Of a stretch of 64,000 nt of DNA, positions 50,038-63,411 are shown piece after piece (the first letter of the stretch is position 1; the number at the start of each line of letters is the position of its first letter). Source of the stretch: an uncultured Vibrio sp. (GTDB taxonomy: Bacteria; Pseudomonadota; Gammaproteobacteria; Enterobacterales; Vibrionaceae); contig CANNGN010000005.1 in NCBI GenBank assembly GCA_947504195.1, forward strand, positions 62,001-126,000. Direction: 5' to 3'. Below the pieces are notes generated by a model. It had not been told where the DNA came from. It saw only the letters and a program-made list of their open reading frames with translations, and did not search any database. The position numbers were made by a program, and so were the translations under genes.

Positions 50038-51069
50038 ATGTCTGAGACACAAACTGATTCTATTTATTCGAATTCTATCGGGATGACGGTTATCGGGGCT
50101 GGTTCTTATGGGACGTCGTTAGCCATTTCTCTTGCTCGCAATGGTATGAATGTGGTGCTTTGGGGCCATGATTCTGAACATATGGCGCGACTTGAAGCTG
50201 AACGTGAGAACCGTGCTTTTTTACCTGACATAGCATTCCCTGAGTCATTGATCATTGAGAGCGATATTCGACGAGCCGTTCAAGGTAGTCGAGATTTATT
50301 GATTGTGGTCCCGAGTCATGTTTTCGGTGAGGTATTAAAAACGATTCAGCCTCATTTGCGTGCCGACAGTCGTGTGTGTTGGGCAACGAAAGGGCTTGAA
50401 CCCGAGACCGGTCGATTACTGCAAGATGTGGCTCATGAAGTGATTGGAGATCGTTATCCATTGGCCGTCATTTCTGGCCCTACCTTCGCGAAGGAATTAG
50501 CGATGGGGATGCCAACGGCGATAGCTGTGGCCTCTCCGCATTCAGAGTTTGTTGCTCAACTGCAAGAAAAGATTCACTGCAGCCGAACGTTTCGAGTGTA
50601 TGCCAACGATGATTTTGTCGGCATTCAGCTTGGTGGTGCGGTAAAGAACGTTATCGCAATTGGCGCAGGTATGTCCGACGGTATTGGCTATGGTGCCAAT
50701 GCAAGAACCGCTCTAATTACCCGAGGCCTAGCTGAAATGTGTCGTTTAGGAGCAGCTCTGGGTGCTCAAGCAGAAACCTTTATGGGCATGGCAGGCTTAG
50801 GTGATTTAGTTTTAACTTGTACCGATAATCAATCGAGAAACCGTCGCTTTGGGTTGGCGTTGGGCCAAGGTAAAAACGTCGATGTTGCACAAGATGAGAT
50901 TGGTCAAGTAGTGGAAGGGTATCGTAATACTAAAGAAGTGTGGTTGCTCGCCAAGCGAATGGGTGTAGAAATGCCAATAGTTGACCAACTTTACCAAGTA
51001 CTGTATCAAGATAAAGATGCAAGGTTAGCGGCTCAAGATCTTCTTGCTCGAGATAAAAAGTCAGAATAA
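50038..51069 (+). CDS. gpsA: Glycerol-3-phosphate dehydrogenase (NAD(P)+)
   Basis: Makes sn-glycerol 3-phosphate from dihydroxyacetone phosphate for phospholipid synthesis. 343 residues with the nucleotide loop [22 protein letters not shown] and the catalytic Lys in [17 protein letters not shown]. The N-terminus is about ten residues longer than E. coli GpsA; the ATG at 50083 is a possible alternative. 35 bp upstream of cysE, as in E. coli. Confidence 0.95.
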   Translation: MSETQTDSIYSNSIGMTVIGAGSYGTSLAISLARNGMNVVLWGHDSEHMARLEAERENRAFLPDIAFPESLIIESDIRRAVQGSRDLLIVVPSHVFGEVLKTIQPHLRADSRVCWATKGLEPETGRLLQDVAHEVIGDRYPLAVISGPTFAKELAMGMPTAIAVASPHSEFVAQLQEKIHCSRTFRVYANDDFVGIQLGGAVKNVIAIGAGMSDGIGYGANARTALITRGLAEMCRLGAALGAQAETFMGMAGLGDLVLTCTDNQSRNRRFGLALGQGKNVDVAQDEIGQVVEGYRNTKEVWLLAKRMGVEMPIVDQLYQVLYQDKDARLAAQDLLARDKKSE

Positions 51070-51104
51070 TAACGTCGCCGTGATAGAGGGAGAAATCGAA
51101 TACC

Positions 51105-51926
51105 ATGAAGCGTTGTAACAACCAACTGGTCTGGGAGGCCGTCATTAAAGAGGCTCGTGTTCTGGCTGAACAAGAACCGATGCTTGCGAGTTTCTATCAT
51201 GCCACAATAATTAAGCACGAGAGCTTAGGTGCAGCATTAAGCTATATTTTAGCTAATAATTTAATGACTGCATCAATGCCAGCTATGGCTGTTCGTGAAG
51301 TGGTGGAAGAAGCATTTGCTTCAGATCATTCCATCATTGACGCTGCCGCCAAGGATATATGTGCAACAGTGACTCGAGATCCCGCTGTTGCGCAATATTC
51401 AATTCCCTTGCTTTATTTAAAAGGTTATCACGCACTACAAGGTTATCGAGTGTCCAACTGGCTGTGGAAGCAAGGTCGTGAGGCACTAGCATCTTATTTA
51501 CAAAATCAGATATCAGTAACCTGCCAAGTTGATATTCATCCTGCCGCAAAAGTGGGCTACGGTATTATGCTGGATCATGCTACAGGTATCGTGATTGGTG
51601 AAACAGCGGTCGTAGAAAATGATGTGTCTATTTTGCAGGATGTAACATTAGGCGGAACGGGGAAGGAGTGTGGCGATCGTCACCCGAAAATTAGAACGGG
51701 TGTTATGATTGGTGCCGGAGCGAAAATACTTGGCAACATTGAAGTGGGGTTAGGAGCAAAAATAGGTTCAGGTTCTGTGGTATTACAGAATGTGCCTGCT
51801 CATACGACTGTTGCGGGGGTTCCTGCCAAAATAGTTGGTCGACCTCAAAGTGACCAACCGTCACTGGATATGGATCAGCAATTTAATACTCGTTCACAAA
51901 CGTTTATTGGTGGTGATGGTATTTAA
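51105..51926 (+). CDS. cysE: Serine O-acetyltransferase
   Basis: First step of cysteine synthesis from serine. 273 residues: an N-terminal helical domain, then the left-handed beta-helix acyltransferase with hexapeptide repeats (VDIHPAAKVGYGIMLDHATG, GVMIGAGAKILGNIEVG). The C-terminal tail binds CysK and gives cysteine feedback in the family. Probably cotranscribed with gpsA. Confidence 0.96.
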   Translation: MKRCNNQLVWEAVIKEARVLAEQEPMLASFYHATIIKHESLGAALSYILANNLMTASMPAMAVREVVEEAFASDHSIIDAAAKDICATVTRDPAVAQYSIPLLYLKGYHALQGYRVSNWLWKQGREALASYLQNQISVTCQVDIHPAAKVGYGIMLDHATGIVIGETAVVENDVSILQDVTLGGTGKECGDRHPKIRTGVMIGAGAKILGNIEVGLGAKIGSGSVVLQNVPAHTTVAGVPAKIVGRPQSDQPSLDMDQQFNTRSQTFIGGDGI

Positions 51927-51972
51927 GCTATTCATGTATGCTTGATACATGAGAGACAAATTAATAAGTGAT

Positions 51973-52002
51973 AAAAAGGGATGACCATGTCATCCCTTTT
52001 TA
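51973..52002. terminator. Bidirectional terminator between cysE and aphA
   Basis: AAAAAGGGATGAC/GTCATCCCTTTTT between convergent genes. Confidence 0.88.
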
Positions 52003-52029
52003 ATTGTTCAGGCTCTCTAGTTTAGCGTA

Positions 52030-52569
52030 TTACGCCATTTCATTGAGCTCACTTAATACTTCTTCTGCCCATTCAACCCAAGCTGAACGAATTAGAATAT
52101 TTCGGCGCAATGTTAATCGCTCTAGACGCTTATGTTTATCTAAAGTCGAGGTAACGGCATAGTGACTTGCTTCGATTTCTTTGTATAATTCGATAAACTT
52201 TTTCGAATCAGCAATTAAATCAACAAGTTGGTCTCGGTAAGCGGTAGCATCTTGTACAGAACATGCCATTAACTTAGCACTAAACTCATCTCTTACAGTT
52301 GGATGAGGAGTAGGTTGGTCAAACCAAGCGGCTAATGTTGCTCTACCTGAGTCTGTAATAGAGTAAACTTTACGGTCTGGTTTGCCTTCTTGAGGTTCTA
52401 ATACGCAAGTTACTAGAGCGTTTTGGCCCATTTTGTTTAACTCACGGTAAACCTGTTGATGACTTGCTTTCCAAAAATAGCCAATGCTAGAGGAAAACTC
52501 TTTAGTTATATCGTAACCCGTGGCGTCACGTGTACTTAAAACTGTGAGGATAACGTGTGGTAATGACAT
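52030..52569 (-). CDS. aphA: Low-cell-density quorum-sensing regulator AphA (PadR family)
   Basis: Master regulator active at low cell density in vibrios; in V. cholerae it also activates virulence genes with AphB. 179 residues, nearly the V. cholerae sequence as I recall it: MSLPHVILTVLSTRDATGYD starts the PadR winged helix and WKASHQQVYRELNKMG contacts DNA; the C-terminal helix pair mediates dimerisation. I start at MSLPHV; the frame continues 22 codons upstream but this is the family N-terminus. A Qrr-like pairing site lies in its 5' leader. Confidence 0.95.
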   Translation of the reverse strand: MSLPHVILTVLSTRDATGYDITKEFSSSIGYFWKASHQQVYRELNKMGQNALVTCVLEPQEGKPDRKVYSITDSGRATLAAWFDQPTPHPTVRDEFSAKLMACSVQDATAYRDQLVDLIADSKKFIELYKEIEASHYAVTSTLDKHKRLERLTLRRNILIRSAWVEWAEEVLSELNEMA

Positions 52570-52585
52570 GTTGAACATCCAAATG

Positions 52586-52594
52586 GTTAGTAAA
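52586..52594 (-). promoter_or_regulatory. Candidate Qrr sRNA pairing site in the aphA leader
   Basis: On the minus strand TTTACTAAC, 17-25 nt before the start codon, can pair with GUUAGUGAA of the conserved Qrr core with one G-U pair. Qrr activation of aphA is established in vibrios; the exact site here is inferred from a remembered Qrr sequence. Confidence 0.5.
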
Positions 52595-52863
52595 ATTATA
52601 ATCTGTTTAAGTTTCGGAGAACTTCTTTGGTTCAACTCTTAGCTCAACTTAAACTATACGTCTCAAAATCGAGAACGTTCGTCACCCAAAAGCCTTTATC
52701 ACCTAAAATAACTGCGTTTCATTTAGCCTAAGTAACAGATATTAATAATATTGGAAGCCTGTTACGAGCGGTAGTATATCGAAATTATAAGCATAAAGTA
52801 GAATAGCCGGACAAAATGGGTCAAAAATCTAATGAAATGCTTTATTAACAAAAATATCAAAAT
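52595..52863 (-). promoter_or_regulatory. aphA upstream region
   Basis: AT-rich, gene-free sequence that must hold the aphA promoter and probably LuxR/HapR-type and AphA autorepression sites. I could not place these from sequence alone. Confidence 0.4.
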
Positions 52864-52890
52864 AAAAAGGCCGCATAGTGCGGCCTTTTG
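52864..52890 (-). terminator. ppc terminator
   Basis: On the minus strand AAAAGGCCGCA/TGCGGCCTTTTT with a 3-nt loop, 30 bp after the ppc stop. Confidence 0.85.
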
Positions 52891-52920
52891 TCTTTATAGT
52901 AGTATATTATTCTGGGTTTT

Positions 52921-55554
52921 CTAGCCCGTATTGCGCATACCTGCTGCAATGCCCGCGATTGTTACCATCAGAGCTTCTTCCAATTCACTAGATACATTTT
53001 CATGTTGACGAGTTCGGTATAGTAGCTCAGCTTGAAGCATATTTAACGGCTCAACATAGATATTGCGAAGTTTGATGGACTCTTGTCCCCAAGGATCGCT
53101 TTGCATTAAGTTTTCATTATTTTCAACGTTTAAAACAGATTTGATATCTTTTTGTAGCTGAGATCTTAAGCGTTCACCTAATGGGCGTAAGGGTTCATCT
53201 ACCAAGCGTTCATCATACAAACGTGCTATTTCGATATTGGTTTTGCTGTACACCATTTCAAGCATACCCAGACGAGTCGAGAAGAAAGGCCATTCACGAC
53301 ACATCTCTTCCAATAAGGCTTGATGACCTTTATCGACTGAATACTGAATCGCTTCACCAGCACCTAACCATGCAGGTAGAACCAATCTATTTTGGCTCCA
53401 CGAGAAGATCCATGGGATGGCACGTAAGCTTTCTACACCACCGTTCGGGTTGCGCTTAGAAGGGCGTGAGCCTAGAGGAAGTTTCCCTAGCTCTAGCTCA
53501 GGCGTTGCTTGACGGAAGTACGGTACAAAGTCAGGCTCTCCACGTACAATGCCGCGATAAGCTTCACAGGAAACCTCAGACAGCACATCCATAAGCTCAC
53601 TCCACTCCTTTTTCGGTTCTGGAGGTGGAAGTAGGTTCGCTTCTAAGATCGCACTCGCATACATATTGAAGCTGTTTACGGCCACTTCAGATAATCCTAA
53701 TTTAAATCGAATCATCTCACCTTGTTCGGTAACGCGCAGGCCACCTTTTAAACTTTTCGGTGGTTGAGATAGTAGTGCGGCATGCGCAGGTGCACCACCA
53801 CGTCCAACCGTGCCGCCACGACCATGAAACAGTGTTAACACGACACCCGTCTCTTCACTTACGTTGACGAGAGCTTCCATTGCACGATACTGCGCCCAAC
53901 CAGCAGAAAGTACACCAGCATCTTTAGCCGAATCTGAGTAACCAATCATTACCATTTGGTGATTTTGAATAAAGCCGCGGTACAGATCGATATCCATTAA
54001 CTGTCGGATAACGCTCTCAGCATTATTCAAGTCATCTAGGGTTTCAAATAATGGACAAACATCCATACGATATGGGCAACCTGATTCTTGAAGGATCAGG
54101 TGGACGGCCAAGACATCTGATGCCGTTCGAGCCATTGAGATAACATAGGCACCAAATGCATCTTTTGGATGATTTGCGATGGTTTGACATGTTTTGATTA
54201 CTTCATCGACTTGCTCAGAAGGTTGCCAATCTCTCGGGAAAAGCGGTCGTTTCGAGTTTAACTCAGTGGTTAAGAACGTAATCTTATCTTGCTCTGTCCA
54301 TTGGTTATAATCGCCCATTCCTAAGTAGCGAGTCAGTTCTGAAAGTACGTCGGCATGACGAGTACTCTCTTGACGAATATCCAGACGAACAAGATGAACA
54401 CCAAACGTTTTTACCCGACGCAATGTATCTAGGAGTGAGCCTTCAGCAATCGAGCCCATTCCACATTCGTGAAGTGAGCGATAACACGCGTGTAGCGGTT
54501 CCCATAGTTGACTAACATCGCGCAGTGGCGCTTTAACCGATATCTCTTGGCCTTGAATTTTAGCATCGAGAATTTCAATGTTGTCGGTAAGAAGAGCACG
54601 AATTTGTTTTAAAATAGCACGGTAAGGTTCGTGTTGACCTTCACCTGCTAGTTCTCTTACTTCGTTGCTGCACTTGGTCATCGACAGTTCACTGATCAGC
54701 TCGTTAATGTCATTCAGGTAGAGATCCGAAGCTTTCCAGCGAGATAAGAGTAATACCTCTCGAGTAATTTTATGGGTAACGAACGGGTTACCGTCGCGGT
54801 CACCACCCATCCATGAAGAGATATTGACTGGTGTTGCATCTATAGGTAGAGGTTCGCCAATGTAATCCTGTACTTTATCGTTTAGATCACGCATGAATTC
54901 TGGAACGGCTTCCCACAGAGAATTCTCAACAACGGCGAAGCCCCATTTTGCTTCATCCATTGGTGTAGGACGCTGTTTGCGCATTACATCGGAATGCCAG
55001 AACTGAGCAATCAATTGTTCAAGACGGCGTCTTGCTTTTCGATGGTCTTTAACAGGAAGTTCAGTTTGCTCAAGTTGAGATAACGATTTGTTGATTTCTA
55101 CCAATTTGTTGATCATGGTACGACGAGTAATTTCCGTCGGGTGAGCCGTAAGAACCAATTCGATGTTAAGTTCGTTAATCGCCTTCGCTGTCTCAAGCTT
55201 ACTGATCTTATTTTGAGATAGCTTGGTAAATAACGTATTGATTGCATCTGGTTCACAGACGTATTCATCACAGTGACGAGAAATTGTATGGTGCTGTTCG
55301 GCAATATTGGTTAAGTTTAAAAACTGGTTAAATGCACGAGCGACGGGTTTTAATTGATCATCAGGAAGGTTTTTAATCTCTTCAACTAAGGCGAGGTGAT
55401 CGTCATGATTACCGTCACGGGCCGATTTAGAGAGTTGTCGTATCGTCTCCACTTTTTCTAAAATAACGCTACCATCGGCATTTTCGATAGTATCACCTAG
55501 CATTTTGCCTAGCATTCTCACGTTACTTTTTAGTGCAGCGTATGTTTCGTTCAT
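52921..55554 (-). CDS. ppc: Phosphoenolpyruvate carboxylase
   Basis: Anaplerotic enzyme forming oxaloacetate from PEP and bicarbonate. 877 residues (E. coli 883). Catalytic landmarks are [12 protein letters not shown] (active-site His), [22 protein letters not shown] and [14 protein letters not shown], and the protein ends RNTG as the family does. I start at [16 protein letters not shown]; 25 upstream codons are open but not conserved. Confidence 0.97.
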   Translation of the reverse strand: MNETYAALKSNVRMLGKMLGDTIENADGSVILEKVETIRQLSKSARDGNHDDHLALVEEIKNLPDDQLKPVARAFNQFLNLTNIAEQHHTISRHCDEYVCEPDAINTLFTKLSQNKISKLETAKAINELNIELVLTAHPTEITRRTMINKLVEINKSLSQLEQTELPVKDHRKARRRLEQLIAQFWHSDVMRKQRPTPMDEAKWGFAVVENSLWEAVPEFMRDLNDKVQDYIGEPLPIDATPVNISSWMGGDRDGNPFVTHKITREVLLLSRWKASDLYLNDINELISELSMTKCSNEVRELAGEGQHEPYRAILKQIRALLTDNIEILDAKIQGQEISVKAPLRDVSQLWEPLHACYRSLHECGMGSIAEGSLLDTLRRVKTFGVHLVRLDIRQESTRHADVLSELTRYLGMGDYNQWTEQDKITFLTTELNSKRPLFPRDWQPSEQVDEVIKTCQTIANHPKDAFGAYVISMARTASDVLAVHLILQESGCPYRMDVCPLFETLDDLNNAESVIRQLMDIDLYRGFIQNHQMVMIGYSDSAKDAGVLSAGWAQYRAMEALVNVSEETGVVLTLFHGRGGTVGRGGAPAHAALLSQPPKSLKGGLRVTEQGEMIRFKLGLSEVAVNSFNMYASAILEANLLPPPEPKKEWSELMDVLSEVSCEAYRGIVRGEPDFVPYFRQATPELELGKLPLGSRPSKRNPNGGVESLRAIPWIFSWSQNRLVLPAWLGAGEAIQYSVDKGHQALLEEMCREWPFFSTRLGMLEMVYSKTNIEIARLYDERLVDEPLRPLGERLRSQLQKDIKSVLNVENNENLMQSDPWGQESIKLRNIYVEPLNMLQAELLYRTRQHENVSSELEEALMVTIAGIAAGMRNTG

Positions 55555-55751
55555 TGTTTCCTGCCTTGAAATAAAATTACATTCAATGTCCTTATCGAGG
55601 ACACAAAATAGCGAAGAACATCCCGTCAAGTCAATTAAAGCTTAACAATATTCAATTTTACCATTTAGTATTGATAGTATTAACATTAATGGTTTTTAAC
55701 GGTAATGTTGAAAATTTCCTACAAAAATCAGATGGTTTGGCTAAGCAGCAA

Positions 55752-56888
55752 TCAAAAACAATATTGATGGATTGCTTTTGTTAATACATTGATGGTTGGA
55801 TCTATGTACTCGAATGCCAAAAATTCATCTGGCTGGTGAGCCTGATCGATGGAACCAGGCCCCATAACTAACGTTGGGCATACCTGTTGTAAAAAAGGCG
55901 CTTCGGTACAGTAACTCACTGTTTCTGCGGGTTTCTCACAAAGGTCAGCCATTTCCTTAACAAAATGATGTTCATGCGAACATTCATAACCAGGAATGGC
56001 GTCATGAAGTGGTGAGATCGCGATCCGACCTGGCCATTTAGCCTCTACTTCTTTTAAGGTGTCACGTAATAAATCGTCTAAGCCTTCAAGACTCATTCCC
56101 GGAAGTGGACGAACATCGTAATGCAATTCACAACATCCACAGATTCTATTTGGGCTGTCTCCGCCATGGATATGACCGAGATTCAGAGTCGGGGACGGTA
56201 AATCAAATCCTGGATGTTGGTATTGTTTAATCAACCTGTCACGGAGCTTCATCATCGCAAACAAAATCTCGTGCATAATTTCAATTGCGTTGACACCTAA
56301 GGCTGGGTTTGAAGAATGGCCTGACTGTCCGGTAACTCGTATAGCATTTGCAACGTGTCCTTTGTGAGCGTAAACGGGAATTAAACTTGTAGGCTCACCT
56401 ATAATGCAGTAATCAGGTTTAAACGGAGTATTATCGGAGAAATGACGAGCGCCTAACATCGTGGTTTCTTCGTCGCACGTTGCTAAAACATAAAGTGGCT
56501 TTTGTTGTTTCGACCAATCTACTTTTTTTATCGCTTCTATTATAAAGGCAAAAAAGCCCTTCATGTCAGCAGTGCCCAAACCATAGAAACGATTATTCGA
56601 TTCCGTTAAATCATGAGGGTTAAAGTTCCAGCGCCCCTCATCAAAAGGAACCGTGTCGCTGTGACCAGATAAGAGTAGACCACCTTCACCACTGCCTTTT
56701 TTCGCAATGAGGTTATATTTAGTTGGTTCAACCTGTACTACTTCAACCTCAAAGCCAAGAGTCGTAAACCAATCAGAAAGCTTTGCGATAACTTTCTCGT
56801 TTCCTTGATCCCAACTTAGATCGGTGGAACTGATTGAAGAGGTAGAAATAAGGTCTTTGTAAACCTCGCGGAATTTAGGTAAATCCAT
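55752..56888 (-). CDS. argE: Acetylornithine deacetylase
   Basis: Releases ornithine from N-acetylornithine. 378-residue M20 metallohydrolase: [11 protein letters not shown] (first metal ligands), [22 protein letters not shown], then the dimerisation domain, and the C-terminal [14 protein letters not shown] with the last metal His. Divergent from argC across an ArgR-type region. Confidence 0.96.
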   Translation of the reverse strand: MDLPKFREVYKDLISTSSISSTDLSWDQGNEKVIAKLSDWFTTLGFEVEVVQVEPTKYNLIAKKGSGEGGLLLSGHSDTVPFDEGRWNFNPHDLTESNNRFYGLGTADMKGFFAFIIEAIKKVDWSKQQKPLYVLATCDEETTMLGARHFSDNTPFKPDYCIIGEPTSLIPVYAHKGHVANAIRVTGQSGHSSNPALGVNAIEIMHEILFAMMKLRDRLIKQYQHPGFDLPSPTLNLGHIHGGDSPNRICGCCELHYDVRPLPGMSLEGLDDLLRDTLKEVEAKWPGRIAISPLHDAIPGYECSHEHHFVKEMADLCEKPAETVSYCTEAPFLQQVCPTLVMGPGSIDQAHQPDEFLAFEYIDPTINVLTKAIHQYCF

Positions 56889-56949
56889 AGAATCTTAGTT
56901 CCAACTATTGACAGAGTTATGTAGAGAAGGTAAAACACATATTAAATCA

Positions 56950-57024
56950 CTTTTAATGAATAAAAAACCAATTTATAACGAATTTAATAAATTATTAGTT
57001 AGTTTTATTCGTTGTCATTCATTA
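56950..57024. promoter_or_regulatory. Candidate ArgR operator region between argE and argC
   Basis: Several AT-rich TGAAT/ATTCA-type half-sites occur (TTAATGAATAAAAAACCA at 56953, AACGAATTTAATAAATTA at 56977, TCATTCATTA at 57015), as expected for ARG boxes serving the divergent arg promoters. Individual boxes are imperfect. Confidence 0.5.
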
Positions 57025-57044
57025 CGAATTTCGGGTACAAAAGC

Positions 57045-58049
57045 ATGTTAAAAACAACCATTATCGGCGCGACAGGTTATACCGGCGCAGAGCTAGCTCT
57101 TATGGTGCAAAAACATCCAGAGTTAACGCTATCAGGTTTATATGTTTCAGCCAACAGTGTTGACGCAGGAAAACCACTCGCGCAGTTGCACGGTAAGTTC
57201 TCTGGTGTGGTTGATATGCAAGTACAGCCCTTGGTCGATCTTGAGCTAGTGGCTAAAGAGAGTGATGTCGTATTCTTATGTACGGCTCACGAAGTCAGTC
57301 ATGACTTAGCCCCAACATTGCTGGCTAATGATTGCCAAGTCTTCGATTTATCCGGAGCGTATCGTGTTAATCATGGTGACTTCTATACGGAGTTCTATGG
57401 TTTTGAGCATCAACATTCTCAGTGGTTGGAAAAAGCCGCATATGGATTAGCAGAGTGGAATGCCGAGGCAATTAAGCAAGCTCAGCTCGTCGCGGTTGCT
57501 GGTTGTTATCCGACCGCTTCGCAATTGGCAATCAAACCTTTAGTTGAATCAAAACTTCTTGATTTGAACCAATGGCCTGTTATTAACGCCACAAGCGGTG
57601 TGACCGGAGCGGGTCGTAAAGCGACGATGACCAATAGCTTTTGTGAAGTAAGTTTGCAGCCTTATGGTGTCTTTACTCATCGTCACCAACCTGAAATCGC
57701 AGACCACTTGGGCTGTGATGTTATTTTCACTCCTCATCTAGGTAATTTTAAGCGCGGAATATTAGCAACCGTTACGATGAAATTAGCGGAAGGTGTTACC
57801 GAAGAAGCAGTAGCACAAGCGTTTGCACAGGCGTATACAGATAAGCCTGCGGTTCGAATGGATCAGTCGACACTGCCTCGAATTCAAAACGTTGAGTTTA
57901 CTCCGTTTTGCGATATAGGTTGGAAGGTGAAGGGACAGCATGTCATCGTGGTATCCGCTATCGATAACTTGTTAAAAGGCGCATCAAGCCAAGCAATGCA
58001 ATGCCTTAACATCCATTATGGCTACCCTGAATTAACGGCGTTGGTGTAA
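57045..58049 (+). CDS. argC: N-acetyl-gamma-glutamyl-phosphate reductase
   Basis: Third step of arginine synthesis. 334 residues; N-terminal nucleotide loop [15 protein letters not shown] and the catalytic cysteine in [15 protein letters not shown] start at [14 protein letters not shown] as in the family; the ribosome site is weak. argB follows after 9 bp. Confidence 0.96.
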   Translation: MLKTTIIGATGYTGAELALMVQKHPELTLSGLYVSANSVDAGKPLAQLHGKFSGVVDMQVQPLVDLELVAKESDVVFLCTAHEVSHDLAPTLLANDCQVFDLSGAYRVNHGDFYTEFYGFEHQHSQWLEKAAYGLAEWNAEAIKQAQLVAVAGCYPTASQLAIKPLVESKLLDLNQWPVINATSGVTGAGRKATMTNSFCEVSLQPYGVFTHRHQPEIADHLGCDVIFTPHLGNFKRGILATVTMKLAEGVTEEAVAQAFAQAYTDKPAVRMDQSTLPRIQNVEFTPFCDIGWKVKGQHVIVVSAIDNLLKGASSQAMQCLNIHYGYPELTALV

Positions 58050-58058
58050 GGAATTAAT

Positions 58059-58844
58059 ATGAATAACAACCAAACTCCTGTTGTCGTTAAACTGGGTGGG
58101 GCAGTTCTGTCTAGTGAAGCTGTTTTGTCTACGTTATTTGCGACCGTCGCACAATATCAAAACCAACGCCCTATTGTGATTGTACATGGTGGTGGTTTTC
58201 TTGTTGATGAACTCATGAGCAAGTTGCAATTTGAAACAGTTAAGAAGAACGGCTTACGAGTGACGCCTTATGACCAAATTCCTTATATTACAGGGGCATT
58301 AGCTGGAACGGCGAATAAGTTGCTTCAAGGTGAAGCCCTAAAAAACGGCTTAAATGCAATTGGGTTATGTTTGGGTGATGCTGGGCTGTGTCAGGTTGAG
58401 GAGTTGGATCCTGAGCTTGGGGCTGTAGGGCGTGCTAGTGCTGGTGATGCAACGGTTGTGAATGCGATTCTTACTGCTGGTGGTGTGCCAATCATCAGCT
58501 CTATTGGCCTGACAAATAATGGTCAATTGATGAATGTAAATGCGGATGATGCAGCGGTTGCGGTTGCCAAAACCTTGGATGCTGAGCTGGTGTTACTTTC
58601 TGATGTTAGTGGTGTTCTTGATGCGGATAAACAACTGATTCCTTCATTAGATCAAGCGAGTGCAGAGCAATTAATCAAAGATGAAGTGATTACCGATGGT
58701 ATGATTGTAAAAGTGAGAGCAGCTTTAGAAGCGGCAAACGATTTAGGCAGAGCAATTGAAGTTGCAGGTTGGCGTCAACCTGAGCTATTGTCAGACGTCT
58801 TTGCTGGTAATAGTATTGGTACGCGCTTTTTACCCAAAGCTTAA
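58059..58844 (+). CDS. argB: Acetylglutamate kinase
   Basis: Second step of arginine synthesis. 261 residues with [25 protein letters not shown] and [15 protein letters not shown] of the amino-acid kinase fold. It resembles the short, non-feedback-regulated E. coli type. AAGGAATTAAT ribosome site. In other vibrios argG would follow; here it does not. Confidence 0.96.
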   Translation: MNNNQTPVVVKLGGAVLSSEAVLSTLFATVAQYQNQRPIVIVHGGGFLVDELMSKLQFETVKKNGLRVTPYDQIPYITGALAGTANKLLQGEALKNGLNAIGLCLGDAGLCQVEELDPELGAVGRASAGDATVVNAILTAGGVPIISSIGLTNNGQLMNVNADDAAVAVAKTLDAELVLLSDVSGVLDADKQLIPSLDQASAEQLIKDEVITDGMIVKVRAALEAANDLGRAIEVAGWRQPELLSDVFAGNSIGTRFLPKA

Positions 58845-58943
58845 GATAACTTACTTTAGTCATTTAACTGTCGAACTAAGGTGTTTGAGTTAAAGCATGA
58901 CAGTAAGCAGTGGATAGACGCTGCATATAAATAATAATTAACA

Positions 58944-60893
<1,950 letters not shown>

Positions 60894-61024
60894 CAACTGA
60901 TTGAAAATTAATAGTTACCAGCTATGTTGATTCAAATGATCATAAAGATCATTAATTGTTGGGAACTAACAAGAAAAGGCAGAGTCTATATTTGTACCAC
61001 TGCTTTTTCTTAGATACTTCTAAG

Positions 61025-61064
61025 AAGCCCCGAAACCACTATTTGGATCTCGGGGCTTTTCTTT
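61025..61064 (+). terminator. argH terminator
   Basis: AAGCCCCGA/TCGGGGCTT with a 16-nt loop followed by TTCTTT. Confidence 0.78.
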
Positions 61065-61115
61065 ATTAAAGTTATACTAAAGTTTTCGCCATTTCTTTTG
61101 ATTTACTATCCAATC

Positions 61116-61364
61116 TTATAGCCTATGTTTATCACTTCTATTTAGAAGCAAGAGCTTCATTCCTAGATGAGCAATGAGTAATAGGTGAAATCCTAGACCA
61201 AAAATGAGCACCGCGATGGTTTCGACCTGTCGGCTATTGTGAGTTCCCCACACAAACCAAAATACCCAAGTGATTAGGCACAATACAGTAAGTTGTTTAA
61301 TACAGCGGTTACAGCGGCCTATTTTTTTGAAGAACCAATTTTTGTCGCAACTGTTACATGCCAT
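61116..61364 (-). CDS. DUF3624 family small membrane protein
   Basis: 82 residues with N-terminal CNSC (3-6) and CNRC (18-21) motifs, probably a metal site, followed by two membrane helices (LTVLCLITWVFWFVWG; IAVLIFGLGFHLLLIAHLG). It resembles DUF3624 proteins found in vibrios. Function unknown. Confidence 0.75.
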   Translation of the reverse strand: MACNSCDKNWFFKKIGRCNRCIKQLTVLCLITWVFWFVWGTHNSRQVETIAVLIFGLGFHLLLIAHLGMKLLLLNRSDKHRL

Positions 61365-61504
61365 GAGCGTCTGCAGTTTTGATTACAAGGGTGCATCAAG
61401 CCTACGTTAGTGTATTGGGAGGATCAATAAAAAAAGACCCAGAACGAAAAACTCGAACTGGGCAGGTCAATGGAACATTATCAATCAGAGACGGGGGAGT
61501 CTCT

Positions 61505-62233
61505 TTAACCTAAATAGGTTTCTAATTCTTCGCTGCCGCCAATATGTTTGCCGCCAATAAATACTTGCGGAACCGTTGTTCTACCAGTAATAGCACGTAA
61601 GCTGACGGTCGTCGCATCTTTACCTAGTACGACTTCTTCATAATCCAAGCCTTTATCGATGAGTAGCTGTTTTGCTTTTACGCAGAAAGGGCACCCTGGT
61701 TTAGAGAAAACGGTCACTGACTCTTGTACTTTGTGTCCTGGAGCTAGGTATTTCAGCATGGTATCAGCATCAGAAACTTCAAACGGGTCACCAGGCTTGT
61801 TTGGCTCGATAAACATTTTTTCTACTACACCATCTTTTACTAGCATGCTGTAACGCCATGAGCGTTTACCAAACCCAATTTCGTTTTTCTCAACCAGCAT
61901 TCCCATGCCATCGGTAAACTCACCGTTGCCATCTGGGATAAATGTGATGTTGTTTGCTTCTTGGTCTTGTTTCCAAGCATTCATTACAAATGTATCGTTT
62001 ACAGAAACACAAACGATAGAATCTACGCCATTGTCTTTAAATACTGAGTAGAGCTCGTTATAGCGAGGTAAGTGACTTGACGAACAAGTTGGAGTGAATG
62101 CACCTGGTAAACTAAATACGATGACAGTCTTCCCACTAAATAGCTCATCAGTTGTTACGTTAACCCACTGATCACCTTGACGTGTAGGGAATGTGACTTG
62201 AGGTACAGCTTGTCCTTCTTTTGATGTAAACAT
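61505..62233 (-). CDS. Peroxiredoxin-glutaredoxin hybrid (Prx5 type)
   Basis: Reduces peroxides with glutathione. 242 residues: an N-terminal Prx5-like domain with the peroxidatic cysteine in [15 protein letters not shown], and a C-terminal glutaredoxin domain (from about 170) with the CPFC active site ([15 protein letters not shown]) and [14 protein letters not shown]. Divergent from oxyR with OxyR-like repeats between them, so it is probably peroxide-induced. Confidence 0.95.
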   Translation of the reverse strand: MFTSKEGQAVPQVTFPTRQGDQWVNVTTDELFSGKTVIVFSLPGAFTPTCSSSHLPRYNELYSVFKDNGVDSIVCVSVNDTFVMNAWKQDQEANNITFIPDGNGEFTDGMGMLVEKNEIGFGKRSWRYSMLVKDGVVEKMFIEPNKPGDPFEVSDADTMLKYLAPGHKVQESVTVFSKPGCPFCVKAKQLLIDKGLDYEEVVLGKDATTVSLRAITGRTTVPQVFIGGKHIGGSEELETYLG

Positions 62234-62320
62234 AGCTTTTTTCCTTTGATTAATTAGATATAAGCTTGGAAAGCTTACCGCTTATCGGCTCACTTTGATG
62301 TAACTATTATTGAAAAAATA

Positions 62321-62369
62321 TTTTGATAGATCTAATCGTTTGATGCTATGGTTTTGATAGTTCTAATCT
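62321..62369. promoter_or_regulatory. Candidate OxyR operator (direct repeats)
   Basis: TTTTGATAGATCTAATCG (62321) and TTTTGATAGTTCTAATCT (62352) are 18-bp near-identical repeats 31 bp apart, three helical turns. They contain ATAG-type elements like those of OxyR sites and lie between oxyR and prx-grx. Confidence 0.6.
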
Positions 62370-62382
62370 ATTAGGTGGTTTA

Positions 62383-63279
62383 ATGAATATCCGAGATTTT
62401 GAATATTTAATTGCATTGGCAGAGCACAACCATTTCCGTAAAGCTGCGGAAGCCTGTTTTGTTAGTCAGCCGACGTTAAGTGGACAGATTCGTAAGCTTG
62501 AAGATGAACTCGGAACTGTGTTGCTAGAGCGTAGTAGTCGGCGCGTGTTATTTACGGATTCTGGGTTACAGTTAGTCGACCAAGCGAAGAAAATCTTAAA
62601 AGAAGTGAAGACCTTTAAAGATATGGCGAGTGGACAAAGTGGCGGGATGACTGGGCCGATACATATTGGTTTTATTCCGACAGTTGGCCCTTATTTACTG
62701 CCGAAAATCGTACCAAATCTGAAACGCGATTTTCCAGAATTAGAGCTCTATTTGCATGAGGCTCAAACGGCACAATTGGTTCATCAGTTAGAAGAAGGCA
62801 AGCTTGATTGCTTAGTGCTTGCGGCCGTAGAAGAGACAGAGCCTTTTAAAGAGATAGAGATATTCAACGAACCATTAAGTATCGCCGTTCCTATTGATCA
62901 TGAATGGAGTGAACTGGATAAAGTCGATTTAGAGCAATTGAATGGACGAACAGTCCTTTCCTTAGGGGATGGACATTGTTTGCGCGATCAAGCTTTAGGG
63001 TATTGTTTTGCCGCTGGTGCAAAAGACGATGAACGCTTTAAGGCGACGAGTTTAGAAACATTACGCAACATGGTTGCCGCTGGTGCTGGAATTACCTTGT
63101 TACCTCAGCTTTCATTACCAGATTGTCGCGAAAAAGATGGAGTGTGCTACGTGCCCGCATTTAATCCAGTGCCTTCACGTCAGTTGGTATTAGCTTATCG
63201 TCCAGGCTCGCCGTTACGACAACGTTTTGAAAAACTTGCAGCGTCCATGGCTGAAAAACTAAAAGAATACAGCATATAA
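62383..63279 (+). CDS. oxyR: Hydrogen peroxide-sensing regulator OxyR
   Basis: LysR-family activator of peroxide defence. 298 residues: N-terminal helix-turn-helix (FRKAAEACFVSQPTLSGQIR) and a regulatory domain with the redox cysteines in DGHCLRDQALGYC, nine residues apart as Cys199 and Cys208 of E. coli. Divergent from its likely target prx-grx. Confidence 0.96.
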   Translation: MNIRDFEYLIALAEHNHFRKAAEACFVSQPTLSGQIRKLEDELGTVLLERSSRRVLFTDSGLQLVDQAKKILKEVKTFKDMASGQSGGMTGPIHIGFIPTVGPYLLPKIVPNLKRDFPELELYLHEAQTAQLVHQLEEGKLDCLVLAAVEETEPFKEIEIFNEPLSIAVPIDHEWSELDKVDLEQLNGRTVLSLGDGHCLRDQALGYCFAAGAKDDERFKATSLETLRNMVAAGAGITLLPQLSLPDCREKDGVCYVPAFNPVPSRQLVLAYRPGSPLRQRFEKLAASMAEKLKEYSI

Positions 63280-63333
63280 CTATTCACTATTGCTCGTGTT
63301 TTTTGAGTCACTCACATCATAAGCTCTGAATAG

Positions 63334-63365
63334 AAAATGGGAAAGCACGAAGCTTTCCCATTTTT
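63334..63365. terminator. Bidirectional terminator between oxyR and mrcA
   Basis: ATGGGAAAGC/GCTTTCCCAT with a 5-nt loop, A4 before and T5 after. Confidence 0.85.
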
Positions 63366-63411
63366 GTTTGTGTATCTTTTTAGTTAACTAGAATTAAATT
63401 AAGTCATAAGT

